Source: Leifsonia sp. Root4 (GTDB lineage Bacteria > Actinomycetota > Actinomycetes > Actinomycetales > Microbacteriaceae). From it: 64,000 nucleotides of DNA. Location: assembly GCF_001425085.1 (NCBI RefSeq), contig NZ_LMDN01000002.1, positions 459,796-523,795 on the forward strand, read 5' to 3'. Shown in pieces: positions 52,302 to 60,591 of the stretch. The notes under the pieces are model-generated. The model worked only from the letters and a program-made list of their open reading frames with translations, made no database searches and was not told the origin of the DNA. The translations under genes and the position numbers were made by a program. Numbering within the stretch: position 1 is the first letter of the stretch; each line of letters starts with the position of its first letter.

Positions 52302-53645
52302 CTACTTGACGGTGAAGCCCTGTTCGCCCGCGTACTTCACGAGGCTGTCCTGCAGATCGTCGAGCGCCTTCGAGGCGTCCTTCTCCCCCTGGACCATGGC
52401 GAACTGCTGCTCGGTCAGCTGATCGAATGCGAAGTTCTGGAACGGGCTGAAGGTGAAGCCGCCGTAGCCGGCCGCCGCCTCGAGGAAGACATCCTTGTTG
52501 ATCTGCTGGCCACCGAAGAACGGGTACTCGAGCTCGGCGAAGTAGTCGGATTCGAGGATCGACGTGTAGGTCGGGAAGAGTGCTGCCTTCTCGATGCCGA
52601 TCTTCCAGGCCTCGTCGCTGCCGAAGATGTCGGTGGCGACGACGGCCGCAGCCGCCTTGTCCTTCGCCTGGCTGGTGACGGCGAACGTCGAGCCGCCCCA
52701 GTTCACCTGGACGGGAGCAGCGGCGTCCCACTGCGGCAGCGGTGCGACACGCCATTCGGCGCTCGAGTCCGCGTCGGAGAGTCCCTGCAGGTAGCCGGGG
52801 CCCCAGGCCGCGGCGAGGTAGACGGCGTAAGTGCCGTCGACCAGGCTCGTGTTGTAGTCGGCCGTGAACGCGTCATCCGTGGTCACGAGGTCGGCGTCGA
52901 CGAGCTCCTGCCAGTAGGAGAGCACCTTCTTGGACCCGTCGTCGTTGACATCGATGCCGATGTCGGTCGGCTTGGCCGAGTCGTACACGAACGGCACGGA
53001 TCCGGCCTGGGCGAAGAGCGCCTGGTTGAACGCGCGTCCGTTGGTCGGGAAGTTGACCAGAACGCCGTCCGAGCCGGCATCCTTCAGCTGCTGGGCGGCG
53101 GCCGCGAACTCGTCCCAGGTGGTCGGAGTGGCGATGCCGTACTTGTCGAAGATGTCCTTGCGGTAGAGCATGCCCATCGGGCCGCTGTCGACCGGGATGG
53201 CGTAGACGGCGTCACCGCTCGTCACATCGCTCCAGGCGCCGTCGGTGTAATCGTCCTTGACGTCTGCCGCACCGAACTCAGCGAGGTCGACGAGTGCGTC
53301 GCGGATGCTGAAGCTGGAGAGCACCTCCGACTCGAGCATGATCACATCGGGGGCACCGGAACCGGCCTCGATGGCCGTCGAGAACTTGGTGTACTCGTCG
53401 TTGCCCTGGCCCGCGTTCGTCCAGCAGATCTGGACATCATCGTGGGTGGTGTTGAAGAGGTCGACGACCTCCTCGAACGCCGGGTACCAGGCCCACACGC
53501 TCACCTGGGTTGCCTCGGTGTTGACGATCTTGTTGGTGCAGGAAGCGCCGGCGCTTGAGCCGCTGTCGGCGGTCGGCGAGCAGCCGGTCAGCGCGGCCGC
53601 GGCCACGGCGACGACGCCGGCCGTGGCAAGAATCTTGAACTTCAT
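52302..53645 (-). CDS. Extracellular solute-binding lipoprotein, family 1 (importer D)
   Basis: 447 residues from ATG 53645 (GAGGAAAAG upstream). Signal peptide MKFKILATAGVVAVAAAALTGC with lipobox LTGC, then a Ser/Ala linker. Mature part VSVWAWYPAFEEVVDLFNTTH, IEAGSGAPDVIMLESEVL, and DSGPMGMLYRKDIF. First gene of the arabinoside operon; two LacI half or full operators stand about 200 bp upstream. Confidence 0.93.
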   Translation of the reverse strand: MKFKILATAGVVAVAAAALTGCSPTADSGSSAGASCTNKIVNTEATQVSVWAWYPAFEEVVDLFNTTHDDVQICWTNAGQGNDEYTKFSTAIEAGSGAPDVIMLESEVLSSFSIRDALVDLAEFGAADVKDDYTDGAWSDVTSGDAVYAIPVDSGPMGMLYRKDIFDKYGIATPTTWDEFAAAAQQLKDAGSDGVLVNFPTNGRAFNQALFAQAGSVPFVYDSAKPTDIGIDVNDDGSKKVLSYWQELVDADLVTTDDAFTADYNTSLVDGTYAVYLAAAWGPGYLQGLSDADSSAEWRVAPLPQWDAAAPVQVNWGGSTFAVTSQAKDKAAAAVVATDIFGSDEAWKIGIEKAALFPTYTSILESDYFAELEYPFFGGQQINKDVFLEAAAGYGGFTFSPFQNFAFDQLTEQQFAMVQGEKDASKALDDLQDSLVKYAGEQGFTVK

Positions 53646-53841
53646 GTGGGGCTTTTCCTCTCGCGGTGATGGGACACCGTTGTCTGATTGCGATTGCGGA
53701 CGGGACCCGTTCAGCGACGAATGGCTGTCGGGAGCGTGCAGCGAGGGAGCACCGGGGAAACGCAGGATGTGGGCGATTGAGCCGTCATCGTGAATCCTCC
53801 TCGATCCATGTTCGCCCGGTGGCCGTGAGGCGCTCCGGTTG

Positions 53842-53870
53842 TTACAACGTTGTAAAGTAAACGTTGTAAA
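53842..53870. promoter_or_regulatory. LacI operator before importer D
   Basis: TTACAACGTTGTAA at 53842-53855 is a perfect 14-bp palindrome; a second half-type copy, ACGTTGTAA, follows at 53861-53869. The central CG of the palindrome is typical of LacI-family sites. The same sequence with one change precedes the LacI gene at 55039. Confidence 0.85.
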
Positions 53871-53941
53871 GAACATGATGCAGACTCATCGCGCACATGT
53901 CAAGCCGCCGTCGCGATGATCGCGCGCTGAGGATTCGGCGC

Positions 53942-54955
53942 TCAGGAAATGGCTGTGGACTCTCGCTCGACGATCGAGAAATCCGCCAGGTACTCAACCG
54001 GGGCGGCATCCGGCTGCGCGCCCTGGATGCGGTCGAGCAGCACCCGCACGGCCGTCTCGGCGATCTCGGTGCGCCCTGGGTCGACCGTCGTGAGCGTGGG
54101 CAGCGAGTAGCGCGCCTCGTCGAGATCGTCGAAACCGATCACGGCGACGTCGTGTGGAACGCGCAGGCCGGCCTCCTGCAGCACGCGCATCGCGCCGAGC
54201 GCGAGCGTGTCGTTCAGCCCGAACACGGCATCGAAGCACACCCCGGTGGCGAGGAGCTCCCGCATGGCCGTCGCCCCATTGGATCGATGCCAGAGCGTGG
54301 TGTTCGCGATGATGGCCGGGTCGAACGGGATGCCGGCGGCCGCCAGGGCCTCCCGGTATCCGCGCAGGCGGAGCCCGGCCGATCCGATGATCTCACCCTC
54401 GTGCGCGCCGATGACGGCGATGCGTCGCCGCCCCGTCGCGATGAGGTGCTCCGTCGCTGCGCGGGCGGCCTCGACGTTGCGCATCGTCACGTGATCGACG
54501 GGCCCGCCGAAGATGCGCTCGCCGAGCAACACCAAGGGGTATGGCACGGTGAGCGCGTCGGCGTCGTCGTTGCTCATCCCGAGGGGGCTGAACAACACCC
54601 CGTCGGAGAACTGGATGCGCGGGCTGCTGAGCACCTCGAGCTCCCGCGCCCTGTCGCCGTTCGTCTGCTCGATCTGCACAACCTGACCGTGGCGCTCAGC
54701 CGCCTTGATCACGGCATCGGCGAGTTCGGCAAAGTAGCTGAGGCTGAACTCGGGCACGACGAGGCCGATCACGCCGGAACGGCCGGATCGCAGACTCCTG
54801 GCCGAGAGATTGGGTCGATAGCCGAGCTCGTCGATCGCGAGCTGCACCTTCTGCCGTGTTGCCGGTCGGATGTGCTCGAAGTTGTTGATGACGTTGGAGA
54901 CGGTCTTGATCGACACGCCGGCGGCGCGCGCAACGTCGTGCAACGTCACAGCCAT
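53942..54955 (-). CDS. LacI family transcriptional regulator
   Basis: 337 residues from ATG 54955 (GGGAG upstream). The helix-turn-helix and hinge are VTLHDVARAAGVSIKTVSNVINN and RPNLSARSLRSGRSGVIGLV, followed by a periplasmic-binding-type ligand domain (GVLFSPLGMSNDD, RIAVIGAHEGEIIG, AVFGLNDTLALGAMRVLQ, VAVIGFDDL). It is encoded upstream of the arabinoside operon on the same strand and has matching operators before itself and before importer D. The ligand is probably arabinose or an arabino-oligosaccharide, from context. Confidence 0.93.
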   Translation of the reverse strand: MAVTLHDVARAAGVSIKTVSNVINNFEHIRPATRQKVQLAIDELGYRPNLSARSLRSGRSGVIGLVVPEFSLSYFAELADAVIKAAERHGQVVQIEQTNGDRARELEVLSSPRIQFSDGVLFSPLGMSNDDADALTVPYPLVLLGERIFGGPVDHVTMRNVEAARAATEHLIATGRRRIAVIGAHEGEIIGSAGLRLRGYREALAAAGIPFDPAIIANTTLWHRSNGATAMRELLATGVCFDAVFGLNDTLALGAMRVLQEAGLRVPHDVAVIGFDDLDEARYSLPTLTTVDPGRTEIAETAVRVLLDRIQGAQPDAAPVEYLADFSIVERESTAIS

Positions 54956-55038
54956 GATCACTCCCGTTCTGCCGCGGCCCACCGGGTGCGGTGCAGCATG
55001 AGTGGCGCCGCCGAGTCCGGTGCGCCATCGAGTGAACA

Positions 55039-55052
55039 CTACAACGTTGTAA
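55039..55052. promoter_or_regulatory. LacI operator before lacI-type gene
   Basis: CTACAACGTTGTAA differs by one base from the perfect palindrome at 53842-53855 and lies 84 bp upstream of the regulator start, consistent with autoregulation. Confidence 0.82.
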
Positions 55053-55082
55053 GCGGGGCGTCAGAACGCGCGATCCCCCCGT

Positions 55083-55766
55083 TCAGGCCGCAACGCCCCT
55101 GCGCGCCTCCCGCGCTCGCGCCGCGCCCAGGCGTTCCGCCTCGAGCCAGTGCGCGCTGAACGCCCAGAGCACCAGCACGACACCGGCGCCGATGAGCGCC
55201 CCGCCGACGGTGTCGCTCAGCCAGTGCGCGCCGAGAAGGGTGCGACTCCATGCCATCAGCACCACATAGGCGCTGCCGGCGACCCACACCCACACCCGGG
55301 GAATGAGCACGCCGAAGGTGACGGCGATGGCCGCCGCGTTCGCGGTATGCCCCGATGGGAAGGAGCCGAAGTCGGAGTGCACGAGCATCTCCTCAGGACG
55401 CGCCCGGCCGAAGAGGTGCTTGAGCAGCTGCACCCCGAGCGTGGCGGCGAGCGCGGCCGCGATCGAGAACAGCGCAGCCCATGGCCGGCGCAGCAGCAGG
55501 AACAACCCGGCGATCGCCAGCGGCACCACGAGGATGCCGACCCTGCCGCCGCCGATGAAGTTCAGGAACAGTGCGAGACCCTCGGTGAACGGGGTGCGGG
55601 TATCGAGCATCAGCTGGAGCCAGGCGGCATCCACCGCCAACGGCTCGCCCGCGTTCAGGATCGTGATCCAGGCGCCGATGAAGGCCGCGAGGCCGATCGC
55701 CGCGAGGCCCCCGATCAACGCTCCCCACTGAACCGTGCGGTGGCGGATGGCGCTCTCAGCTGTCAT
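55083..55766 (-). CDS. PAP2-family membrane phosphatase
   Basis: 227 residues, about six membrane segments. The three phosphatase motifs are present: KHLFGRARP, FPSGHTAN and SRTLLGAHWLSD. Members dephosphorylate phosphatidic acid, undecaprenyl diphosphate or related lipids at the membrane surface; which one cannot be told. The first outward loop (LNAGEPLAVDAAWLQLMLDTRTP) is typical of the BcrC/YodM-like group. It stands alone, 42 bp from the next gene. Confidence 0.9.
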   Translation of the reverse strand: MTAESAIRHRTVQWGALIGGLAAIGLAAFIGAWITILNAGEPLAVDAAWLQLMLDTRTPFTEGLALFLNFIGGGRVGILVVPLAIAGLFLLLRRPWAALFSIAAALAATLGVQLLKHLFGRARPEEMLVHSDFGSFPSGHTANAAAIAVTFGVLIPRVWVWVAGSAYVVLMAWSRTLLGAHWLSDTVGGALIGAGVVLVLWAFSAHWLEAERLGAARAREARRGVAA

Positions 55767-55807
55767 GCGACAACGCTATCGTGCACGGCATCGGCCACCG
55801 CTTGACG

Positions 55808-57097
55808 TCAGGCGGCGAGCTCCGGAACCCTGCTCGGCCGCACGACGAACCAGAGCGCGACGATCGAGACAAGGGCCGTGATGCTCATCACGGCGCCCAT
55901 CGGCGCCGCGGTCGAGACACCGAGCATGCCGACGACGGGCGAGATGACCCCGGCCAGGCCGAAGTTCACCGCACCGAGCAACGACGCAGCCGTCCCGGCT
56001 TCCTGCCCGTGACCGTTCAGTGCGATGACCTGCACGCAAGGGAAGCTGAAGCCGCACATGGTGATGAAGAACCAGAGCGGGATGACGGTGCCCCAGAGGC
56101 CGGCTCCGGTCAGATCGAGCACCATGATCGAGACGCCCAGGATGAGCATCATGCCGGTGGTGATGGTGAGGATCCACTGGGGCCCGAGCACGGTGCGCAT
56201 CAGGTAGGAGCTCGTCTGCACACCGATGATGACGCCGATGGAGTTGGCGGCGAAGAGCAGACCGTACTGCTGCGCGGTGAAGCCGTACGTTCCCTGGAAC
56301 AGGAACGTCGAGGAGGAGAGGTAGGAGAACAGGCCGGTGAATGTCATGCCGCCGACGATCGCGATGCCGACGAAGGTGCGGTCGGAGAGCACCGTCCTGA
56401 ACCGCTGCAGCACCGTCTTCTCACCCGATGCCAGGCGCGCGCTCTTCGGCCGGGTCTCGACGATCCACAGCGACACAGCCACGATGACGACGGCGCCGTA
56501 GGCGGCGAGCACCCAGAAGATGCCGCGCCAGTCCATCACGAGCAACAGCTGCGAGCCGATCACCGGCGCGAGCACGGGCGCGAGGCCGTTGACCAGGGCG
56601 AGGCGGGAGAGCATCTTGACCAGCGGCTTGCCACCGAAGAGGTCACGCACCATTGCCATCGCCACCACGCCGCCGGCTGCTGCACCGAAGCCCTGCAGCA
56701 GGCGGAAGCCGCCGAGAACGAAGATGTCGGAGGCCATCGCGGCCCCGACGCAGGCCAGCACGTGCACGAGCGTCGCCAGGATGAGCGGCATCCGGCGCCC
56801 GACCTTGTCGCTCCACGGGCCGACGATGAGCTGGCCGAGACCGAAGCCGATCATCGTTCCGGTGAGCGTCAGCTGCACGGCTGCCGGCGAGACGCCGAGC
56901 TCGCTCTCCAGCACCGGGAAGGCCGGCAGGTAGAGGTCGATCGTGAAGGGGCCGAGCGCCGTGAGCGCTCCGAGGATCAGCACGTAGACGAGCCGCTGGC
57001 GCGAGGAGAGCGCATCGCCCGGGTGCGCGTGCTGGACGGTGCGGATGGATGCGGTGTCGTCGGGGCGGATGACGGGGATGCCTGCGGTGCTGGTCAC
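55808..57097 (-). CDS. MFS multidrug efflux transporter, Bcr/CflA type
   Basis: 429 residues from GTG 57097 with AGGA five bases upstream; the longer frame upstream lacks a site. Twelve membrane segments; LGALTALGPFTIDLYLPAFP is the characteristic first segment of the Bcr/CflA family, and GPWSDKVGRRMPL is the MFS loop 2-3 motif. Exports drugs or metabolites using the proton gradient. It is divergent from the xylo-oligosaccharide operon but not obviously related to it. Confidence 0.92.
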   Translation of the reverse strand: MTSTAGIPVIRPDDTASIRTVQHAHPGDALSSRQRLVYVLILGALTALGPFTIDLYLPAFPVLESELGVSPAAVQLTLTGTMIGFGLGQLIVGPWSDKVGRRMPLILATLVHVLACVGAAMASDIFVLGGFRLLQGFGAAAGGVVAMAMVRDLFGGKPLVKMLSRLALVNGLAPVLAPVIGSQLLLVMDWRGIFWVLAAYGAVVIVAVSLWIVETRPKSARLASGEKTVLQRFRTVLSDRTFVGIAIVGGMTFTGLFSYLSSSTFLFQGTYGFTAQQYGLLFAANSIGVIIGVQTSSYLMRTVLGPQWILTITTGMMLILGVSIMVLDLTGAGLWGTVIPLWFFITMCGFSFPCVQVIALNGHGQEAGTAASLLGAVNFGLAGVISPVVGMLGVSTAAPMGAVMSITALVSIVALWFVVRPSRVPELAA

Positions 57098-57275
57098 GGA
57101 AGTCCTTGAAGCTGAACGGTGGGCGTGGCAGAGCGCCCCGAAACTGCCTCCGGTCGGCGGCAGCGAAACTCTGTTCCAGCGCAATCGAATCGATTCGATG
57201 CTGGCAACCTCGCAATGCTACCGGATGCCGCGAGCCGGCACGAAGGCTCCCCGGCCCGGACCTAATATGTTGCGC

Positions 57276-57304
57276 TTGACTGCATATCCGTTCCGACGTA
57301 TATT
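57276..57304 (+). promoter_or_regulatory. Predicted promoter of the xylo-oligosaccharide operon
   Basis: TTGACT (57276-57281) and TATATT (57299-57304) with 17-bp spacing, a near-consensus sigma-70 promoter. The expected start near 57311 leaves a ~45-nt leader that contains the operator at 57337-57351. Confidence 0.75.
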
Positions 57305-57336
57305 CAACAGGTCCAGATTTCTTTCGACGCAGTTGT

Positions 57337-57351
57337 CGAAACTTTCGAAAG
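57337..57351. promoter_or_regulatory. Operator-like palindrome (CGAAACTTTCG / CTTTCGAAAG)
   Basis: CTTTCGAAAG (57342-57351) is a perfect palindrome and overlaps CGAAACTTTCG (57337-57347), itself near-palindromic. It lies downstream of the predicted start, where a repressor would block elongation. GAAA/TTTC palindromes are typical of LacI-type xylose/xylobiose regulators (BxlR-like); no such regulator gene is in the window. Confidence 0.65.
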
Positions 57352-57356
57352 GTTCA

Positions 57357-58652
57357 ATGATGAACAGACGCAGCACACGGCTCGTCGCGCTGGCGACAGC
57401 GGCAGGTCTCGCGGTGGCCGCGCTCAGCGGCTGCAGCACCGGCGGCGACACCGCCGCCGCCGGCGACGACGTGACACTCACGTGGTGGCACAACGGAACC
57501 GGCGAGCCCCTCAATGGTTTCTGGCAGGACGTCGCGACGGAGTTCGAGGAGGCACACCCGAACGTCACCATCGAGGTCACCGCTGTCCAGAACGAGGAGC
57601 TGAAGACCAAGGTCGCCGTTGCACTGCAGTCGAACAACCCGCCGGACCTGTTCCAGCAGTGGGGCGGCGGGCAGATGAACGACCAGGTCGCGGCGGGCAA
57701 GCTGCTCGACGTGAGCGATGACGTGGCCGAGGAGCTCGAGCTCATCGGTGGATCCGCCGCCGGTTGGCAGGTCGACGGCAAGACGTACGGCCTTCCCTTC
57801 TCCATGGGCATCTCCGGTGTCTGGTACAACACGGCTCTGTTCGAGCAGGCCGGCATCTCGGAGGCTCCGAGCACCGTCGACGAGCTCAACGACGCGGTCG
57901 ACAAGCTCAAGGCCGCCGGCATCACCCCCATCGTCGTCGGTGCCAAAGACAAGTGGCCGGCCGCGCACTACTGGTACTGGCTCGCGCTGCGCAGCTGTGG
58001 GCAGGATGTACTGCAGGATGCCGCCAAGGACCTCGTCTTCGACGACGAGTGCTTCACCGAAGCCGGCGAGGAGCTGCAGTCCTTCATCGACACCGAGCCC
58101 TTCCAGGACGGATTCCTCGGAACCTCCGCTCAGCAGGGCGCAACGAGCTCTGCCGGGCTGCTCGCCAACGGCAACGCCGCGATGGAGCTCATGGGGCACT
58201 GGCAGCCCGGCGTCATGGGTGGGCTGACCGAAGACGGCGAAGGACTCGGCGACGACCTCGGTTGGTTCCCGTTCCCCGCGGTCGCGGGGGCAGACGGCGC
58301 GGCCGACGCCATGCTCGGCGGCGGTGACGGCTACTCCTGCTCGGCATCCGCTCCGCCCGAGTGCGTCGAACTGCTCAAGTACATCTCGAGCGTCGACGTG
58401 CAGACCCGCTTCGCGGAGACCGGTGCCGGCCTCCCGGTGACCGCTGGCTCAGAGAGCGGCGTCACCGATCCGAACATGGTCGCGCTGCTGGAGGCGCGCA
58501 ACGACGCCAGCTACGTGCAGCTCTGGCTCGACATCGCCTACGGAAACAATGTCGGTGGGGCGCTCAACGACGCCGTCGCCAACATGTTCGCCGGCCAGGG
58601 AAGCGCCGAGGACATCGTCACCGCGATGAACGACGCCGCCGCGCAGCAGTAG
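57357..58652 (+). CDS. Extracellular solute-binding lipoprotein, family 1 (importer E, bxlE-like)
   Basis: 431 residues from ATG 57357 (GAAAGG upstream; a second ATG follows at once). Signal peptide with LVALATAAGLAVAALSGC lipobox. Mature part VTLTWWHNGTGEPLNGFWQDVATEF, VALQSNNPPDLFQQWGGGQM, YGLPFSMGISGVWYNTALF, WYWLALRSCG. This sequence style is that of xylobiose-binding BxlE of Streptomyces, and the gene order below supports it. First gene of the operon. Confidence 0.92.
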   Translation: MMNRRSTRLVALATAAGLAVAALSGCSTGGDTAAAGDDVTLTWWHNGTGEPLNGFWQDVATEFEEAHPNVTIEVTAVQNEELKTKVAVALQSNNPPDLFQQWGGGQMNDQVAAGKLLDVSDDVAEELELIGGSAAGWQVDGKTYGLPFSMGISGVWYNTALFEQAGISEAPSTVDELNDAVDKLKAAGITPIVVGAKDKWPAAHYWYWLALRSCGQDVLQDAAKDLVFDDECFTEAGEELQSFIDTEPFQDGFLGTSAQQGATSSAGLLANGNAAMELMGHWQPGVMGGLTEDGEGLGDDLGWFPFPAVAGADGAADAMLGGGDGYSCSASAPPECVELLKYISSVDVQTRFAETGAGLPVTAGSESGVTDPNMVALLEARNDASYVQLWLDIAYGNNVGGALNDAVANMFAGQGSAEDIVTAMNDAAAQQ

Positions 58653-58662
58653 GGATCCTCTC

Positions 58663-59712
58663 GTGAGCTCGAACCAGTTCGTCCGTCACACGGACAACGA
58701 TCAGAGCGGCCTGCCCGCCGGTCGCGCTTCGGCGCGGCCGGCGCCCGGTCGCGCCGAAGTCCAGCACGATGCCCCGATCAACCGGGGCGCAGAGGGGGCA
58801 GCGCACAAGCGCCGCAACAGGCGGCGCGGCCGGGTGGAGATCGCCCTCTTCGCCGGCCCAGCGCTCGTCGTCTACCTCTTGTTCGTCATGGTGCCTGTCG
58901 GCCTGGCCGGGTACTACGGCTTCTTCAAGTGGAACGGCATCGGCCCGCTCACCGACTTCGTCGGCCTGGACAACTATGTTCGAGCTCTCAGCGACCCGGT
59001 GTTCATCGGCGCGATCGGGCACAACTTCTTCTTCGTCATCGCGTCGCTCCTCGTTCAGGGTCCGATCGCGATCGGAATCGCCCTGCTGTTGAACCGCCCC
59101 ATGCGGGGTCGCTCGTTCTTCCGGGTGCTCGTGTTCGTGCCCTACGTGCTCTCCGAGGTCATCGCCGGAGTCGCCTGGCTGCTGCTCCTGCAGCCGAGCG
59201 GCCCCTTTGACGCGCTGCTGACGAGTGTCGGGCTCGGCGATGCCGTGCAGCTCTGGCTCGGTGACCCGACGATCGTGCTGTGGACGATGCTCGCCGTCAT
59301 CAGCTGGAAGTACGTCGGCTTCGCGATCATCCTGTTCCTCGCCGGCCTCCAGGGCGTTCCGGAAGAGCTCGCGGAGGCCGCGCAGATCGACGGCGCATCC
59401 TGGTGGCAGATCCAGCGGTACATCACAATCCCGCTGCTGGGCCCGACCATCCGCATCTGGGCGTTCCTGTCGATCATCGGCTCGCTGCAGCTCTTCGACC
59501 TGGTGTGGATCATGACGGGCGGCGGCCCGGCGAACGCGACATCCACCATGGCGACGTACATGATCAACTTCGGCTTCACCCGCTCGCAGTACGGCTACGG
59601 AAGCGCGGTCGCCGTCATCCTCTTCATCATCTCCTTCGCCATCGCCATCGTGTATCAGCGCTTCGTGCTCCGCCGCGACACCGAGGGCGCCCTCACGAGA
59701 AGGGTTGGCTGA
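58663..59712 (+). CDS. Carbohydrate ABC transporter permease, MalF-type (importer E, bxlF-like)
   Basis: 349 residues from GTG 58663, 10 bp after the binding-protein stop. The N-terminal ~60 residues are unusually long, polar and Arg-rich before IALFAGPALVVYLLFVMVPV. EAA loop AEAAQIDGASWWQIQRYITI; WIMTGGGPANATSTMATYM is the late loop. An in-frame GTG nearer the first membrane segment could be the true start, which would shorten the tail. Confidence 0.92.
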   Translation: MSSNQFVRHTDNDQSGLPAGRASARPAPGRAEVQHDAPINRGAEGAAHKRRNRRRGRVEIALFAGPALVVYLLFVMVPVGLAGYYGFFKWNGIGPLTDFVGLDNYVRALSDPVFIGAIGHNFFFVIASLLVQGPIAIGIALLLNRPMRGRSFFRVLVFVPYVLSEVIAGVAWLLLLQPSGPFDALLTSVGLGDAVQLWLGDPTIVLWTMLAVISWKYVGFAIILFLAGLQGVPEELAEAAQIDGASWWQIQRYITIPLLGPTIRIWAFLSIIGSLQLFDLVWIMTGGGPANATSTMATYMINFGFTRSQYGYGSAVAVILFIISFAIAIVYQRFVLRRDTEGALTRRVG

Positions 59713-59713
59713 C

Positions 59714-60589
59714 ATGGCCACCATCACCCTGCCATCCCTGCCTGCTCCACGGCGCGCGCCCGCCGGGCGCCGCTTCGACTGGGGACAGCCGTTCGTCTAT
59801 CTCGTCGCGCTCGTCTGCATCGGCATCACCGTCGTTCCGATCGCCTACGTGATCCTCGGCGGATTCCGCACCACCGGTCAGCTCGCCGCACGGCCGAACG
59901 GACTTCCGGACCCCTGGGTCCTCGACAATTACGCCGCCGTGCTGACCTCGCCGTCGTTCTGGACCCAGGTCGGCAACAGCACCCTGGCGGCGCTGGTGAC
60001 GACGATCGGCGTCGTGCTCCTCGGTGTCATGGCGGCCTTCGTCATCGCCAGGTACGAGTTCCGAGGCCGGGGAACGATCTACACGCTGTTCACCGCCGGG
60101 CTGCTCTTCCCGCTCTCCGTCGCGATCCTGCCGCTCTACCTGTTGCTGCAGAACCTCGGGCTTCTCGGCTCCATCATCGGCGTCATCATTCCGCAGATCG
60201 CTTTCGCCCTCCCGACGACCATCGTGATCCTGGTGCCGTTCCTTCGCGCCATCCCGGAGGAGCTTGAGGACGCGGCATCCATCGACGGAACCAGCCGTGT
60301 CGGCTTCTTCTGGCGCATCCTGCTGCCCCTCTCCAGCCCCGGCCTCGTGACGGTCGGGGTGCTCGCCTTCGTCGGCAGCTGGAACGGCTACCTCCTCCCC
60401 CTGCTCGTTTTGAACGACCCGGCCGCGTACACGTTGCCGCTCGGCGTGCAGGCCTTCTCGACCCAGTACTCGCAGAACACCGCCCTCGTTCTCGCCTTCA
60501 CCTCGCTGGCCATGTTGCCCGCACTCATTTTCTTCACCCTCGCAGAACGCCGCATCGTCGGCGGACTCAGCGGCGCAGTCAAAGGATGA
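59714..60589 (+). CDS. Carbohydrate ABC transporter permease, MalG-type (importer E, bxlG-like)
   Basis: 291 residues from ATG 59714, one base after the upstream stop; a TTG three codons earlier is less likely. First membrane segment FVYLVALVCIGITVVPIAYV, EAA loop LEDAASIDGTSRVGFFWRIL (EDAA in place of EEAA), C-terminus GGLSGAVKG. Closes the transporter part of the operon, and the GH3 gene starts within a few bases. Confidence 0.92.
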   Translation: MATITLPSLPAPRRAPAGRRFDWGQPFVYLVALVCIGITVVPIAYVILGGFRTTGQLAARPNGLPDPWVLDNYAAVLTSPSFWTQVGNSTLAALVTTIGVVLLGVMAAFVIARYEFRGRGTIYTLFTAGLLFPLSVAILPLYLLLQNLGLLGSIIGVIIPQIAFALPTTIVILVPFLRAIPEELEDAASIDGTSRVGFFWRILLPLSSPGLVTVGVLAFVGSWNGYLLPLLVLNDPAAYTLPLGVQAFSTQYSQNTALVLAFTSLAMLPALIFFTLAERRIVGGLSGAVKG

Positions 60590-60591
60590 CC

